Below, piece by piece: positions 34,470 through 44,793 of a stretch of DNA of 64,000 nt. The position numbers and the translations under genes were made by a program. Each line of letters opens with the position of its first letter. Within the stretch, counting starts at the first letter, position 1. Origin of the DNA: Roseivirga pacifica (GTDB taxonomy: Bacteria; Bacteroidota; Bacteroidia; Cytophagales; Cyclobacteriaceae); the NCBI RefSeq assembly GCF_900111145.1, contig NZ_FOIR01000002.1, positions 558,001-622,000 on the forward strand, given 5' to 3'. The notes beneath the pieces are model-generated. The model was given only the letters and a program-made list of their open reading frames with translations. It was not told the origin of the DNA and searched no databases.

Positions 34470-35427
34470 ATAGGTTAACAGACTCCATTTGCTGTACAGT
34501 TGGCGGAGCCTCTTTGTAATAGTTTGGCACGTTATCCCAGCCTTCATAAAGCTTTCCATCAATATAGAAGCGATTGGTAGGGATTGTATCGTGCTGCTGA
34601 TTCGGTTGAATAGCATAAGCACTACTTGGGGCTATTTTACCCGCTTTGTTACCATTTAGAACAAGCTCCTGCACGCCATCTCCATCCATATCAGCCTTAA
34701 TCCATGTAAGTTGAAGAATCTTACTATAACTACCATCTGCAAGCATTTTATCAATCTCACGATTAAAGCCTGCAATAATCTGCTGGGCTTGCGGGTGACT
34801 CTTTCTCACACCAAAGTGTAAACTCTGAACAAGCATTGGGTTAGTGCCAATCTCCAAAGATTCAGTCACCGCTTTTGGTTGATGCACTTTGGCATGCTGC
34901 GCCAATAGCGCATCAACCAAAATGTAATCCACTTCATCATTTAGCAACTTTTCTAAATTCTCTTGATCGTTATTTCCACGCACGTAAGTCACGCCATCTG
35001 GGTCAGAATAAGTACCACCATACGCATAGCTACCTACAATCCCGACCGACTTTCCTTTTAGGTCGGCTAATGATTTGGCAGAAACGTCCTCTCCCTTCTT
35101 AGCTACCAACACCAGTTGATTGTACAAATAAGCCTTTGAGAACAGTAAGTATGCTTTGCGGTCTTCGCTCATCCATAGAGCGGTACTGCCATCAATTTCA
35201 TCGCTTTTTATTCCCGAAATCACAGCGTCAAAAGACATAATATCCGACTCCATATTTATCCCCGAACGCTTAAGGGCAAAATTCACCAAATCCTGAGCAA
35301 GCCCACCTTTTTCGGCCACATTGGTAAATGGCGGCCAAACATCTGAAGCCAGTTTTAGTGTAGTTTCTTGCGAAATGCCGGTATTAACAACAAAGCAGTA
35401 TAATAAAGCGGTGAAGAGTTTTCTCAT
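34444..35427 (-). CDS. Family 3 extracellular solute-binding protein
   Basis: About 327 aa with a signal peptide (M-R-K-L-F-T-A-L-L-Y-C ending G-I-S-Q); ATG 35427 is preferred over a TTG at 35436. The amino-acid-type binding fold is evident from L-A-S-D-V-W-P-P-F-T, D-A-V-I-S-G-I-K-S-D-E-I-D-G and L-A-D-L-K-G-K-S-V-G-I-V. Permease and ATPase genes are missing, so it may serve as a sensor or as a free periplasmic protein. The 70-residue tail after the domain (D-M-D-G-D-G-V-Q-E-L with a calcium-like loop) is unusual. Convergent overlap with the CDF gene. Confidence 0.85.
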   Translation of the reverse strand: MRKLFTALLYCFVVNTGISQETTLKLASDVWPPFTNVAEKGGLAQDLVNFALKRSGINMESDIMSFDAVISGIKSDEIDGSTALWMSEDRKAYLLFSKAYLYNQLVLVAKKGEDVSAKSLADLKGKSVGIVGSYAYGGTYSDPDGVTYVRGNNDQENLEKLLNDEVDYILVDALLAQHAKVHQPKAVTESLEIGTNPMLVQSLHFGVRKSHPQAQQIIAGFNREIDKMLADGSYSKILQLTWIKADMDGDGVQELVLNGNKAGKIAPSSAYAIQPNQQHDTIPTNRFYIDGKLYEGWDNVPNYYKEAPPTVQQMESVNLFNIPLKKN

Positions 35428-35567
35428 AATTGTCAAAATTCATGGATAAGATAGCAAAAAATAGGTTTGTGCGGCTAGAAGTTAAGCTTCATTAAGCGAT
35501 TTAAACTACTCATGAACCCTCTCTAATTACTATTACACCACCTTTTCAACTTAAAGCCTCAAAACCA

Positions 35568-35597
35568 TTGAACTAGGAATTCAAAACCTTACCTTTG
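35568..35597 (+). promoter_or_regulatory. Bacteroidota-type promoter of the ABC-F gene
   Basis: TTG (35568-35570), a spacer of exactly 19 bases, then TACCTTTG (35590-35597) match the consensus TTTG-N19-TAnnTTTG. The ATG follows 20 bp later. Confidence 0.75.
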
Positions 35598-35605
35598 CGG
35601 CCTGA

Positions 35606-37231
<1,626 letters not shown>

Positions 37232-37239
37232 TTATTAAT

Positions 37240-37271
37240 GGAACCTGCCCCGATTACTCGGGGCAGGTTCC
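37240..37271 (+). terminator. Strong hairpin after ABC-F gene
   Basis: Perfect 14-bp stem GGAACCTGCCCCGA / TCGGGGCAGGTTCC with loop TTAC, 9 bp after the stop. No T-tract follows, so it may act as an mRNA-stabilising end or a repeat rather than a classical terminator. Confidence 0.55.
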
Positions 37272-38240
37272 GAATTCATTGTACATAGTTGGGCCTACTG
37301 CAAAAGCCAAACACACCGCGCCATGCTGAACTTGCTTCAGCATCCCCAACGACCTTGCATCTGACTAGTTAATTGGGGAATTAGGTAATTGGTTATTCGT
37401 GGACCAGTTGTCCGTTAATCGGAAAACAATGTGCTAACCTTTGCCGCTCTCTTTTCTCCTCGACCGTAGTGGAGAGGCCTGCCCAACATTTTAGTTGTCA
37501 GTATATCCGTTGATCAGAAAACAGTTCTGCTGTTCATCATTCATGGTTCGTAATTCAAAGTCAGAGAACCGCAAAACCCCATGTACACCGTCATTCTGAG
37601 GGAATTCATGAGCCATTAGGCGAATGAATGACCGAAAGAATCCACAACATATTGCCCCCATACTGGTTATCAGTGGAGCAGGAAATCAGAAATTAGTTAT
37701 CAGTATATCCGTTCATAGGGAAACAATCAATGACTCAAAAGCCCCCATCCCAACCTTCCCCCGAGTGGGAAGGCTTAAGGCCTGTGCTAGGTCTAGCTGC
37801 TCTCTTTTTCACCCTGAACGCAGTCGAAGGGTCGGCCAAGTAGCTACTATCAGCTAATCAGAAAACAGTAACATCTCACCCGATTCTTCAGGAAGTGATT
37901 GAGTCTGTTTTAGTTCATAGTTAATGGTTCAAAGTCAGAGAACCGCAAAGCCCCACTTACACCGTCATTCTGAGGAAATTCATAAGCCATTAGGCGAAGG
38001 AGTGACCGAAAGAATCCCCAGCATATTGCACCTTTGCTGGTTATCAGTGGAACAGAAAATCAGAAATTAGTTATCAGTGTATCGGTTAAGCGGAAACGGG
38101 GTTCAGTTCAAAGTAATCAGACCGCTGACTCTACCACTTATTCATCACACCCCAACTTCATCCCCTGGCAACCTCCAACACTAGCCTCTCTTGCAAATAC
38201 GCCAGCAAATCTCTTTCTTGAAAAAAGGAAAACACACACC
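37272..38240. repeat. Repeat-rich spacer related to 16.2-16.6 kb
   Basis: No convincing gene. It contains a GCTGAACTTGCTTCAGC hairpin and CTTGCATCTGACTAGTTAATT (as at 16.42 kb), CTTCCCCGAGTGGGAAGG with CACCCTGAACGCAGTCGAAG (about 37.76-37.83 kb, as at 16.21 and 16.27 kb), and two copies of ACCGTCATTCTGAGG-AATTCAT-AGCCATTAGGCGAA (about 37.59 and 37.96 kb) separated by repeats of GGTTATCAGTGGA-CAGAAATCAGAAATTAG. Apparent reading frames here are just repeat sequence. Confidence 0.7.
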
Positions 38241-38330
38241 GTTCTATTAATACTCCTGTGCTTTTCTGAAAAACTGATTTATGACTGTTAGCAACTGATT
38301 TCGAGTGCTATCAGACATAAATGTGACTTA

Positions 38331-38349
38331 TATACAACGTTGTGTATAA
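38331..38349. repeat. Palindromic left boundary of orphan gene
   Basis: Near-perfect palindrome TATACAACGTTGTGTATA followed by A, ending 7 bp before the ATG of the next gene. Its right half GTTGTGTATAA matches GTTGTACACAA at 39104, giving the shared word GTTGTRYAYAA at both ends of a gene-sized unit. Confidence 0.5.
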
Positions 38350-38355
38350 TTTGAA

Positions 38356-38970
38356 ATGAACAGAGGCATTTACATACAGATATTAGAGAATGATAAATTT
38401 CATTCTAAATGGGATGAAAATAGAATATTCTGGAATGAATCTTCTGACATCTATACTTTTTTACGAAATCACACGCTGAAAATCGAACATAAATTCGACA
38501 CCAAATTCAATGCTTTCTCTGACAATGAAATTCCAATGGACGGAATAAAAATGCTGGCAGATGGAATAAAAAAAGACTTGGATTTTCTAATTGAAGAATA
38601 TGAAAGTAAACCAATTGAAAGCGGTCTGAATCCTGTTATATTAGATTACAATGGAAAACAAATAAAATTACACTATAAAGCTTCAAAGCTGCATCGAATA
38701 ATTTTGAATTTAGTTCGGTTTCAAAGGAAGTTGGAATCCGTGATTGAAAAAAATAAAAAGGTTTACGTGTGTGGAAACGCTTATTTCAATGATAAAATGT
38801 TAGATGCCTTAATGAAGATTAGAAGCGAATTCAGAACAAATGGAATAGTAAGCGTTAATGGAATTCAAGAAACTGAATTGACAGCATTGATTAAAGACAA
38901 AAGTCTGATAAAAACAAACTCAAATTATAGGTTAACACGCAAAGGTATGATAATAGATATAGCGGAATGA
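38356..38970 (+). CDS. Orphan cytoplasmic protein in a cassette-like unit
   Basis: A 204-aa protein without signal or membrane helix; I do not recognise it. The N-terminal half is D/E/F-rich and looks helical (D-G-I-K-M-L-A-D-G-I-K-K-D-L-D-F-L), the C-terminal part ends in a winged-helix-like L-T-A-L-I-K-D-K-S-L-I-K-T-N-S-N-Y-R-L-T. Codon use is strongly A+T-biased against neighbours. The gene sits tightly between a TATACAACGTTGTGTATA palindrome and a long attC-like palindrome, with no promoter-sized gap, as in integron-type gene cassettes (inference). Confidence 0.6.
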   Translation: MNRGIYIQILENDKFHSKWDENRIFWNESSDIYTFLRNHTLKIEHKFDTKFNAFSDNEIPMDGIKMLADGIKKDLDFLIEEYESKPIESGLNPVILDYNGKQIKLHYKASKLHRIILNLVRFQRKLESVIEKNKKVYVCGNAYFNDKMLDALMKIRSEFRTNGIVSVNGIQETELTALIKDKSLIKTNSNYRLTRKGMIIDIAE

Positions 38971-38980
38971 AAAACTATCC

Positions 38981-39114
38981 ACAACAATGGCTATAAGTAA
39001 TTGCCTGTTCTCGTCTACTTCTGAAAAACCCTCGCGGATTTCCAGTTTGGCGTCTACTTGCTTAGTTTAGTGCTAAACCACGCAACTACTCATAGACGAG
39101 ACCGTTGTACACAA
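38981..39114. repeat. attC-like long imperfect palindrome
   Basis: This accounts for about half of the 300-bp gene-free stretch 38971-39270; nothing else is seen there. Outer arms ACAAC-aat-GG (38981-38990) and CCGTTGT (39102-39108), inner arms CTCGTCTA (39010-39017) and TAGACGAG (39093-39100), plus an internal GTTTAG-TG-CTAAAC hairpin (39065-39078). The layout (outer R-like and inner L-like boxes around a variable centre, ending in GTTGTAC close to the GTTRRRY core) resembles an integron attC site. No integrase in the window. Confidence 0.5.
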
Positions 39115-39270
39115 GCTGAAAATCACGCTCGAATAAAATTATAAACACCTTTTCCTTCTGCTACTAATACATCCTCTTGAAATGCTTTCCTTTTGGTCAC
39201 CATTATTCGATTCCCCCAATCTGACCAATTTTATCAATCTTTCTTATGTAATTATATCCATATGACAGAT

Positions 39271-39789
39271 TTATAGCATTTCACCCCGTGCAGGATAACC
39301 TGACTGAACGATGTAATCTACCGCTTTTACAAAAGAAGGAAGATATGGTCTTCCCCAAGGGTTACTGTTTATAGCCGAATAATAAACTTGATTACTATTG
39401 TCAATTAAAAACAACCCTGGTTCACTAAACTCACTTGGCTCACCATCTTTTACACCAGAGCTTAAATATAAAGCCCAATCTCTTGCTGATTTTTCAGTTA
39501 AACCATAGCCCAAAGTAAGGTTAGACAATGCCCAATTTTGACGAGAAAGTCTTGCTCTCTTTTCAGTATCCATACTCACGGCTACGACATTAACACCTCT
39601 CTGCTCGAATTCGGGTAGCAATTCCTGTAATTGTTGTAAGTATTTCTTGCACAATGGACAATGTAAGCCTCGGTAAAAAACAACCAAAGTAAAGTTATCT
39701 GGTTTTTGGTCTGCCAAATTCCATTGATTTCCATCTAATAATGGAAACTGTAAATCTGGCGCTGTATGTTTTGGTGTTGGTCTATTCAT
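39271..39789 (-). CDS. Peroxiredoxin-like (AhpC/TSA) protein
   Basis: A 172-aa thioredoxin-fold protein. The active-site segment V-V-F-Y-R-G-L-H-C-P-L-C-K-K-Y-L (about 36-51) shows a C-x-x-C pair in the peroxiredoxin-like position, and V-N-V-V-A-V-S-M-D-T-E follows. The C-terminal N-P-W-G-R-P-Y-L-P is typical of the peroxiredoxin-like subgroup with a selenoprotein-like motif. No signal peptide, so cytoplasmic. It is co-oriented with, and 10 bp after, the flavoprotein gene and probably shares HxlR control. Confidence 0.85.
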   Translation of the reverse strand: MNRPTPKHTAPDLQFPLLDGNQWNLADQKPDNFTLVVFYRGLHCPLCKKYLQQLQELLPEFEQRGVNVVAVSMDTEKRARLSRQNWALSNLTLGYGLTEKSARDWALYLSSGVKDGEPSEFSEPGLFLIDNSNQVYYSAINSNPWGRPYLPSFVKAVDYIVQSGYPARGEML

Positions 39790-39799
39790 AACAAATATT

Positions 39800-40381
39800 T
39801 TAAAAGTTTGCTTTCAAGTGATTTTCAAAACGATTAAAATCATTCTCTACTTCTGGGTTTTTCATTACATCATATGCCATAAAAGTTGGTAATGGCTCAA
39901 AACCAAACCACTTAAAATTAAGATGCATCGGTTTTAAAAGGTCATCTTCGCTTATTCCATTAAAAAAAACTTCCTCTGGGTTATTGAAAGCTTCTTTTGG
40001 TGCATTAGCCGTTACTGACATCATATACTTTCCTTTTAGCTTTCCACCTAATCCGTAATTCTTCTTGGGCGCTTCTGGACTTCTGCCATCACCGTTTGAC
40101 ATTTCTCCCATCATACCCATAGAAAATACCTCATCGATGTATTTTTTAAACGACCAACTTACACCCATCCAGTTCAATGGTGTTTGAAAAAAGACCACAT
40201 CTGCCCATTTGAATTTTTCAATTTCTTCATTGACATCATAATTGTCTTCCATTGTGGTCTTCTTGACATTGTAACCATTGCTCTTAAAATAATTCTCAGC
40301 TTTTTCAGTTAAAGCCGCGTTTAATTTTCCTTCAGAAAATGGGTATTTCTGATGACCGTTGATGATAAAAATATTTTTCAT
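39800..40381 (-). CDS. NAD(P)H-dependent flavin oxidoreductase (MdaB/quinone reductase type)
   Basis: A 193-aa flavodoxin-like enzyme. The FMN loop I-I-N-G-H-Q-K-Y-P at the start, F-Q-T-P-L-N-W-M-G-V-S-W-S-F-K-K-Y-I-D near 74-92 and the later S-V-T-A-N-A-P-K-E match MdaB, which reduces quinones by two electrons using NADPH and prevents semiquinone radicals. Divergent from the HxlR regulator across 105 bp, the standard arrangement for electrophile-responsive control. Confidence 0.9.
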   Translation of the reverse strand: MKNIFIINGHQKYPFSEGKLNAALTEKAENYFKSNGYNVKKTTMEDNYDVNEEIEKFKWADVVFFQTPLNWMGVSWSFKKYIDEVFSMGMMGEMSNGDGRSPEAPKKNYGLGGKLKGKYMMSVTANAPKEAFNNPEEVFFNGISEDDLLKPMHLNFKWFGFEPLPTFMAYDVMKNPEVENDFNRFENHLKANF

Positions 40382-40460
40382 TCTAAATTTTAACTACATT
40401 TGTTTCACAAAAAAACTAATGTCAGTTTAAAAATGAAACTATTATACTTCCATTCGGAAA

Positions 40461-40486
40461 AAATAGTGGTAACTAAAAAGTAACTA
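40461..40486. promoter_or_regulatory. Candidate HxlR operator
   Basis: Palindrome TAGT-GGTA-ACTA (40464-40475) and two direct copies of GTAACTA (40469-40475 and 40480-40486) spaced 11 bp, one helical turn, ending at the hxlR start codon. HxlR/DUF24 regulators bind short palindromes of this kind in divergent promoters. Inference from position and symmetry. Confidence 0.35.
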
Positions 40487-40879
40487 ATGGCGAGAAAATA
40501 TATAGACAACCCGAACACTTGTTCCCTTGTGCATACAATGAACATCATTGGCAATAAATGGAAACCGATTATTCTATACTTATTATCAAGTGGTTCTATT
40601 CGATTTGGAATGCTGAATACTCTTATACCTACAATCTCAAAAAAGGTGTTAACTAATCAGCTGAAAGAATTAGAGAACGATGGCTTGCTTTTAAGACAAT
40701 CTTTTGCTGAAATTCCACCAAGAGTTGAATATTCATTAACTGAAAAAGCAGTTGGACTTTTGCCAGCTTTAAGAATGTTAAGCGATTGGGCTAACGAAGC
40801 TTATCCTGAAATGAAATTTGAAGAATGTAGAATTGTCGAAAAAGAAAAGTCAGCGTACAACAACATACTTAAAAAATAG
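40487..40879 (+). CDS. HxlR-family (DUF24) redox-type regulator
   Basis: A 130-aa winged-helix repressor. The N-terminal cysteine (C12 in N-T-C-S-L-V-H-T-M) occupies the place of the redox-sensing Cys6 of YodB/CatR; G-N-K-W-K-P-I-I-L-Y-L-L and S-K-K-V-L-T-N-Q-L-K-E-L-E-N-D-G-L are the family recognition region. It is divergent from the quinone reductase and peroxiredoxin-like genes, which it likely represses until quinones or electrophiles modify the cysteine (family knowledge plus context). Confidence 0.9.
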   Translation: MARKYIDNPNTCSLVHTMNIIGNKWKPIILYLLSSGSIRFGMLNTLIPTISKKVLTNQLKELENDGLLLRQSFAEIPPRVEYSLTEKAVGLLPALRMLSDWANEAYPEMKFEECRIVEKEKSAYNNILKK

Positions 40880-41033
40880 CGGTTTAATCGCTTAAACGAA
40901 AAAAATGAATAAATCAAAAGTCTGTTATAATCCGAAAAGCTAGTGCGTGAGAATCCGCTACTTTTCATATACTAACCGTTCCCTCCTAACAAAACCATAA
41001 TCTCCCTCCCATTATCTCTCTTCTTAAATTCAG

Positions 41034-41041
41034 TACTTTTG
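41034..41041 (+). promoter_or_regulatory. Possible -7 box for the GDPD gene
   Basis: TACTTTTG fits TAnnTTTG 20 bp before the ATG; no good -33 element is seen at 19 bp upstream. Confidence 0.4.
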
Positions 41042-41060
41042 GGCTTTTCAACTCAACCCC

Positions 41061-41834
41061 ATGAAAAGAACCTTTATACTACTCATCTCATTCGCCATTT
41101 ATAGCACGGCCGTGGCACAAACCAAAGTAATTGCACATCGTGGTTTTTCAGGTATCGCTCCAGAAAATACTTTGTCAGCATTTCAAAAAGCCATAGATCA
41201 CAAAGTTGAATTCTTTGAGCTAGATGTACACATAACCATGGATGACTCGGTGGTTGTGATCCACGATAGCTCGGTAGACAGAACATCGTCAAACGGTAAA
41301 ACAGGGAAAATTGCCGATATGACTTTTGCTGAAGTTCGTCAGGTGAAAGCTGGCTATACCGATAAGTTTGATGATGACTTTAAAAACGAAAGTATTCCAA
41401 CCTTACACGAGGCATTGGCCTTAGCCAAAGACAAAATAAAGGTTTGTGTGGAAATTAAGGCTTTTGGTACCGAAGAGCAGGTAATGCGCACCATTAATAA
41501 ATTGGGGATGAACGACCAAGTGATCATATTCTCATTCCACTATCCGGTACTCGCCAAAATCAGAAAGATGGACGAAAGCATTCCTATTCTCTACCTCAAG
41601 GGTTCAGCAGATGAATTTACGCTTGATCACGCCAAAGTAATTGATGCGCGCTACATTGGTGTAGGTGGAGGAACTAAGTTAACCAAAGAGTTTTTGGCAA
41701 AAGCACATACACAAGGCATAAAGGTTTGGCGATACACGGTAGACGATGAACCAACCATGAAAGAACTGCTCGAATTGGGCATTGATGGCATAATCTCCAA
41801 CCACCCTGATAGAGTTGAAAAGCTCTTAAAATAG
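41061..41834 (+). CDS. Glycerophosphodiester phosphodiesterase
   Basis: A 257-aa exported GDPD. The signal peptide ends T-A-V-A-Q (20). The catalytic and metal residues are all visible: H-R (26-27) in I-A-H-R-G, P-E-N-T (34-37), E-L-D-V-H (53-57) and H68 in V-V-I-H-D-S. It hydrolyses deacylated phospholipids to glycerol 3-phosphate and alcohol in the periplasm. The length is normal for a single-domain enzyme. Monocistronic. Confidence 0.95.
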   Translation: MKRTFILLISFAIYSTAVAQTKVIAHRGFSGIAPENTLSAFQKAIDHKVEFFELDVHITMDDSVVVIHDSSVDRTSSNGKTGKIADMTFAEVRQVKAGYTDKFDDDFKNESIPTLHEALALAKDKIKVCVEIKAFGTEEQVMRTINKLGMNDQVIIFSFHYPVLAKIRKMDESIPILYLKGSADEFTLDHAKVIDARYIGVGGGTKLTKEFLAKAHTQGIKVWRYTVDDEPTMKELLELGIDGIISNHPDRVEKLLK

Positions 41835-41922
41835 GCCATCTGGCTAAATAATGTATTTTCTGAGAACTTGATAGTGACTACTCCGTATGCGTGGTAGTCA
41901 CTTTCTAATTGGTCAAACTCAG

Positions 41923-42846
41923 ATGAAAAAAACACTCTACATTCTGGCATCATTCCTACTCCTTTTTGCCTGTTCAAAAGAACCTGAAAACCAGCCAGAT
42001 GCCCCAGATAATGACACCCCTGCCCTTTACACCTTACCGATAGTTATACACATTATTCATAATGGTCAGTCGGTTGGCGACAGCATTAACTTGGCCGAAA
42101 TAAAAATTCTTGAGCAAGTTGACGGGCTTAACAATGACTTTAGAAGAAGGAAAGGCACATTGGGAGAAAACGACTCTCCTATTAGTGATGATGCTTTCAT
42201 TCAATTTAAATTAGCTGAAGCAGACCCTGATGGTAAGCCAACAAATGGTATAAACCGGGTAAACTATTCGGATGTATTTCCAAACAAGACAGCGTATACT
42301 GATTTATTTGATAGACTACCTGTGCTAGCCAATTGGAATCCCGAAAAGTATATTAACATATGGGTTTATGGTGGATTACCGCCAAACACGCTTGCTGGGC
42401 GTGCTTCATTACCAACCACTAACTTACCAGGCTTGGAAGAGCCGCTTAAAACCGTTGGCGATGGTGTAATGATCAACACCTTCCACTTTGGCTTCTCAAC
42501 TGTGGATGGCACTGTAAATCTTGGCAAAACGCTGACGCATGAAATGGGGCATTTTCTTGGGCTACTCCACATATGGGGCAATACATTTGAAGGAAAAGAC
42601 TGTTTTGAGTTTGACGACTTTGTAGAAGACACTCCATTTGTAAGCGCATCCATAGGCCATTGCAATGGAAATATACCACTGGCTTGTGACGGACAAGAAG
42701 CGCCAGCCAAGAACTACATGAACCTTACTACTGACAACTGCATGAATGTATTTACAAAAGGTCAGATTGCCAGAATGCGGTATGTTTTGGAAAATGCAGA
42801 AAGAAGAAAGACATTGACAACTTCAAACGTTGTGAGCAGACCCTAG
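41923..42846 (+). CDS. Secreted zinc metalloprotease, M43 (pappalysin-like) family
   Basis: About 307 aa; ATG 41923 gives a lipoprotein signal with lipobox L-F-A-C and is preferred to the ATG 12 codons earlier. The zinc motif T-H-E-M-G-H-F-L-G-L-L-H (about 205-216) is the extended H-E-x-x-H-x-x-G-x-x-H of metzincins, and Y-M-N-L-T-T-D-N-C near 263 supplies the Met-turn, both typical of M43B cytophagalysin-like proteases in Bacteroidota. There is no long C-terminal sorting domain, so it is probably retained as a surface or periplasmic lipoprotein. Confidence 0.92.
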   Translation: MKKTLYILASFLLLFACSKEPENQPDAPDNDTPALYTLPIVIHIIHNGQSVGDSINLAEIKILEQVDGLNNDFRRRKGTLGENDSPISDDAFIQFKLAEADPDGKPTNGINRVNYSDVFPNKTAYTDLFDRLPVLANWNPEKYINIWVYGGLPPNTLAGRASLPTTNLPGLEEPLKTVGDGVMINTFHFGFSTVDGTVNLGKTLTHEMGHFLGLLHIWGNTFEGKDCFEFDDFVEDTPFVSASIGHCNGNIPLACDGQEAPAKNYMNLTTDNCMNVFTKGQIARMRYVLENAERRKTLTTSNVVSRP

Positions 42847-42850
42847 TATT

Positions 42851-43207
42851 ATGAAAACCAGTCTAAAGCTTGAAGAATTGGCCATGTTTGGCCTTTCCAT
42901 TTACTTATTCAATCAAACCGACTTTGCCTGGTGGTGGTACTTGGCTTTAATCCTAACACCAGATATTGGCATGATTGGTTATGCTATAAGCACCAAGGTT
43001 GGTGCCTTTACCTATAACTTATTTCACCATAAAGCTGTGGCCATTGCTGTACTTTGCCTTGGCTGGTATATGGGCAATTCAGCTCTGGAATTAGCAGGAA
43101 TTATACTGTTCGGTCATGCCAGCATGGACAGAATGTTTGGTTACGGCCTAAAATACCCCGATCACTTTAAGCATACACACCTTGGGTGGATGGACGAAAC
43201 TAACTAA
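42851..43207 (+). CDS. DUF4260-family membrane protein
   Basis: A 118-aa protein with about four hydrophobic helices. [13 protein letters not shown] at the start, P-D-I-G-M-I-G-Y in the middle and [14 protein letters not shown] near the C-terminus are characteristic of DUF4260. Function unknown. It begins 4 bp after the protease stop and may be cotranscribed with it. Confidence 0.88.
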   Translation: MKTSLKLEELAMFGLSIYLFNQTDFAWWWYLALILTPDIGMIGYAISTKVGAFTYNLFHHKAVAIAVLCLGWYMGNSALELAGIILFGHASMDRMFGYGLKYPDHFKHTHLGWMDETN

Positions 43208-43289
43208 TCAAAAGAAGGTGTCTTTAAAGCAACTCTCTGTTGCAAACTTCCTACATCATTTTCATATTATCCCTAACTTGCAGGCTGAA

Positions 43290-44021
43290 ATGGCGGAACA
43301 GCAAGGCACAAGAATTAATAAATACTTAAGTGAAGTTGGTTATTGCTCTCGAAGAGCGGCCGACAAGCTCATAGAACAAGGCAGGGTTAAAATTAACGGC
43401 AAGGTACCTGAAATGGGTACTAAAATTCAGGCAGGTGATCAGGTGCATGTAGATGGAAAGTTGATTACCGAGCCAAAAGAAAAACCAGTCTACATTGCTT
43501 TTAACAAGCCAATAGGCATTGTTTGCACTACAGATACCCGTGTAGAGAAAGATAACATCATCGACTTTATTGGTCATCCACAGCGCATCTTCCCCATTGG
43601 CCGTTTAGATAAACCCAGTGAAGGCTTGATCTTTTTGACCAACGATGGCGACATTGTGAATAAGATTCTTCGCGCCCGCAACCACCACGAGAAAGAATAC
43701 ATTGTAACAGTCAACAAGCGCATTCGACCAGATTTTATAGAACGAATGAGCAATGGCGTACCAATACTCGATACCGTAACGCGCAAGTGTAAGGTAGAAC
43801 AATTGAGTTCTCATAAGTTCAAAATTGTGCTTACGCAAGGTTTAAACCGACAAATTCGTAGAATGTGCGAGTACTTGGACTACCGAGTAACCAAGCTAAA
43901 ACGTATCCGCATTATGAATGTGGTGTTGGATATTCCCGTAGGCCAGTGGCGCGACCTTACAGACAAGGAAATGAAGGAAATCAACCGCCTGGTCTCCGAT
44001 TCGGCTAAAACGCACGAGTAA
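43290..44021 (+). CDS. rluF: 23S rRNA pseudouridine synthase RluF
   Basis: A 243-aa RsuA/RluB-type synthase that converts a uridine near position 2604 of 23S rRNA to pseudouridine. An S4 domain (about 8-65, [15 protein letters not shown]) precedes the catalytic domain; the catalytic aspartate is in [10 protein letters not shown], and K-E-Y-I-V-T-V-N-K and [11 protein letters not shown] are as in RluF. ATG 43290 is chosen; the frame is open upstream into DUF4260 but the extra residues match nothing. Confidence 0.92.
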   Translation: MAEQQGTRINKYLSEVGYCSRRAADKLIEQGRVKINGKVPEMGTKIQAGDQVHVDGKLITEPKEKPVYIAFNKPIGIVCTTDTRVEKDNIIDFIGHPQRIFPIGRLDKPSEGLIFLTNDGDIVNKILRARNHHEKEYIVTVNKRIRPDFIERMSNGVPILDTVTRKCKVEQLSSHKFKIVLTQGLNRQIRRMCEYLDYRVTKLKRIRIMNVVLDIPVGQWRDLTDKEMKEINRLVSDSAKTHE

Positions 44022-44031
44022 ATTATCTAAG

Positions 44032-44062
44032 GCAAAAAAAGTCCAAGCTTTCACTCGGACTT
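44032..44062 (-). terminator. Intrinsic terminator of msrA
   Basis: On the minus strand: AAGTCC...GGACTT stem, extended by G-A-G/C-T-T pairs, followed by T7. Acts between convergent rluF and msrA. Confidence 0.75.
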
Positions 44063-44085
44063 CAAGGTTTTATACCTGCATGGCA

Positions 44086-44757
44086 TCAGTTTTCTGACTG
44101 ATACTTCGGCTTTATTTTATCTGGAAAAAGCATTTTCAGCTTCTTTACCTTGGGCACTGCAATGTTAATAATGTACGGATTGCCAGGGTTCAATTCATAG
44201 TAATCCTGATGATAGCCTTCAGCCTTCCAGAACTTGGTAAACTTCTCCACTGTAGTAGCCAACTCCTTCTCGTACTTTCCACTGCGGTTAAGTTTGTTAA
44301 CCGTTGCCTCGGCTTCAATTTGTTGCTTAAAGCTGTGGTAAAAAACCACATTACGATATTGTGCACCTACATCTGGTCCCTGCCTGTTGAGCTGCGTAGG
44401 GTCAATTGTAGCAAAAAAGATGTTTAACAACTCTTGGTACTTTATTACTGAAGGATCGAACACAATTTGAACAGCCTCGGCATGGTTAGTCTCTCCATAA
44501 CTCACCTGCTTATACGTTGGGTTTTCTTGGTCACCGCCAGTATATCCTGAATAAACATCAATTACGCCTTCTACACGCTCAAAAACAGCTTCGGTACACC
44601 AAAAGCAACCACCAGCAAAGGTGGCAACTTCGCGTCCCTCTTGCTCAAGATTAGCTACAGAAACGGCCTCGGTCTTGTCACCAGGGCCACAAGCTGTCAT
44701 CGATAGGTTTAATAAAACCGTTGTAAGAAATGTGCTCAGTAAACTCATAACTCTCAT
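44086..44757 (-). CDS. msrA: Peptide-methionine (S)-S-oxide reductase MsrA
   Basis: A 223-aa exported MsrA: lipobox M-T-A-C at about 20-23, then the catalytic core with G-G-C-F-W-C (catalytic C51) and S-G-Y-T-G-G, Y-A-E-V-like N-H-A-E-A-V-Q-I-V-F-D, and Q-Y-R-N-V-V-F-Y. It reduces methionine-S-sulfoxide in periplasmic proteins. Together with the MsrB nearby it repairs both epimers. A terminator at 44032-44062 follows. Confidence 0.95.
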   Translation of the reverse strand: MRVMSLLSTFLTTVLLNLSMTACGPGDKTEAVSVANLEQEGREVATFAGGCFWCTEAVFERVEGVIDVYSGYTGGDQENPTYKQVSYGETNHAEAVQIVFDPSVIKYQELLNIFFATIDPTQLNRQGPDVGAQYRNVVFYHSFKQQIEAEATVNKLNRSGKYEKELATTVEKFTKFWKAEGYHQDYYELNPGNPYIINIAVPKVKKLKMLFPDKIKPKYQSEN

Positions 44758-44793
44758 TTATACCATCCAAACGCCTTGTTTGGCTAAAGGTTT

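Noticed and set aside
37624-38291. Two open frames of 77 and 85 codons in the repeat spacer
   Set aside because: They consist of the interspersed repeat words found also at 16.2 kb, with no protein-like composition or start context.
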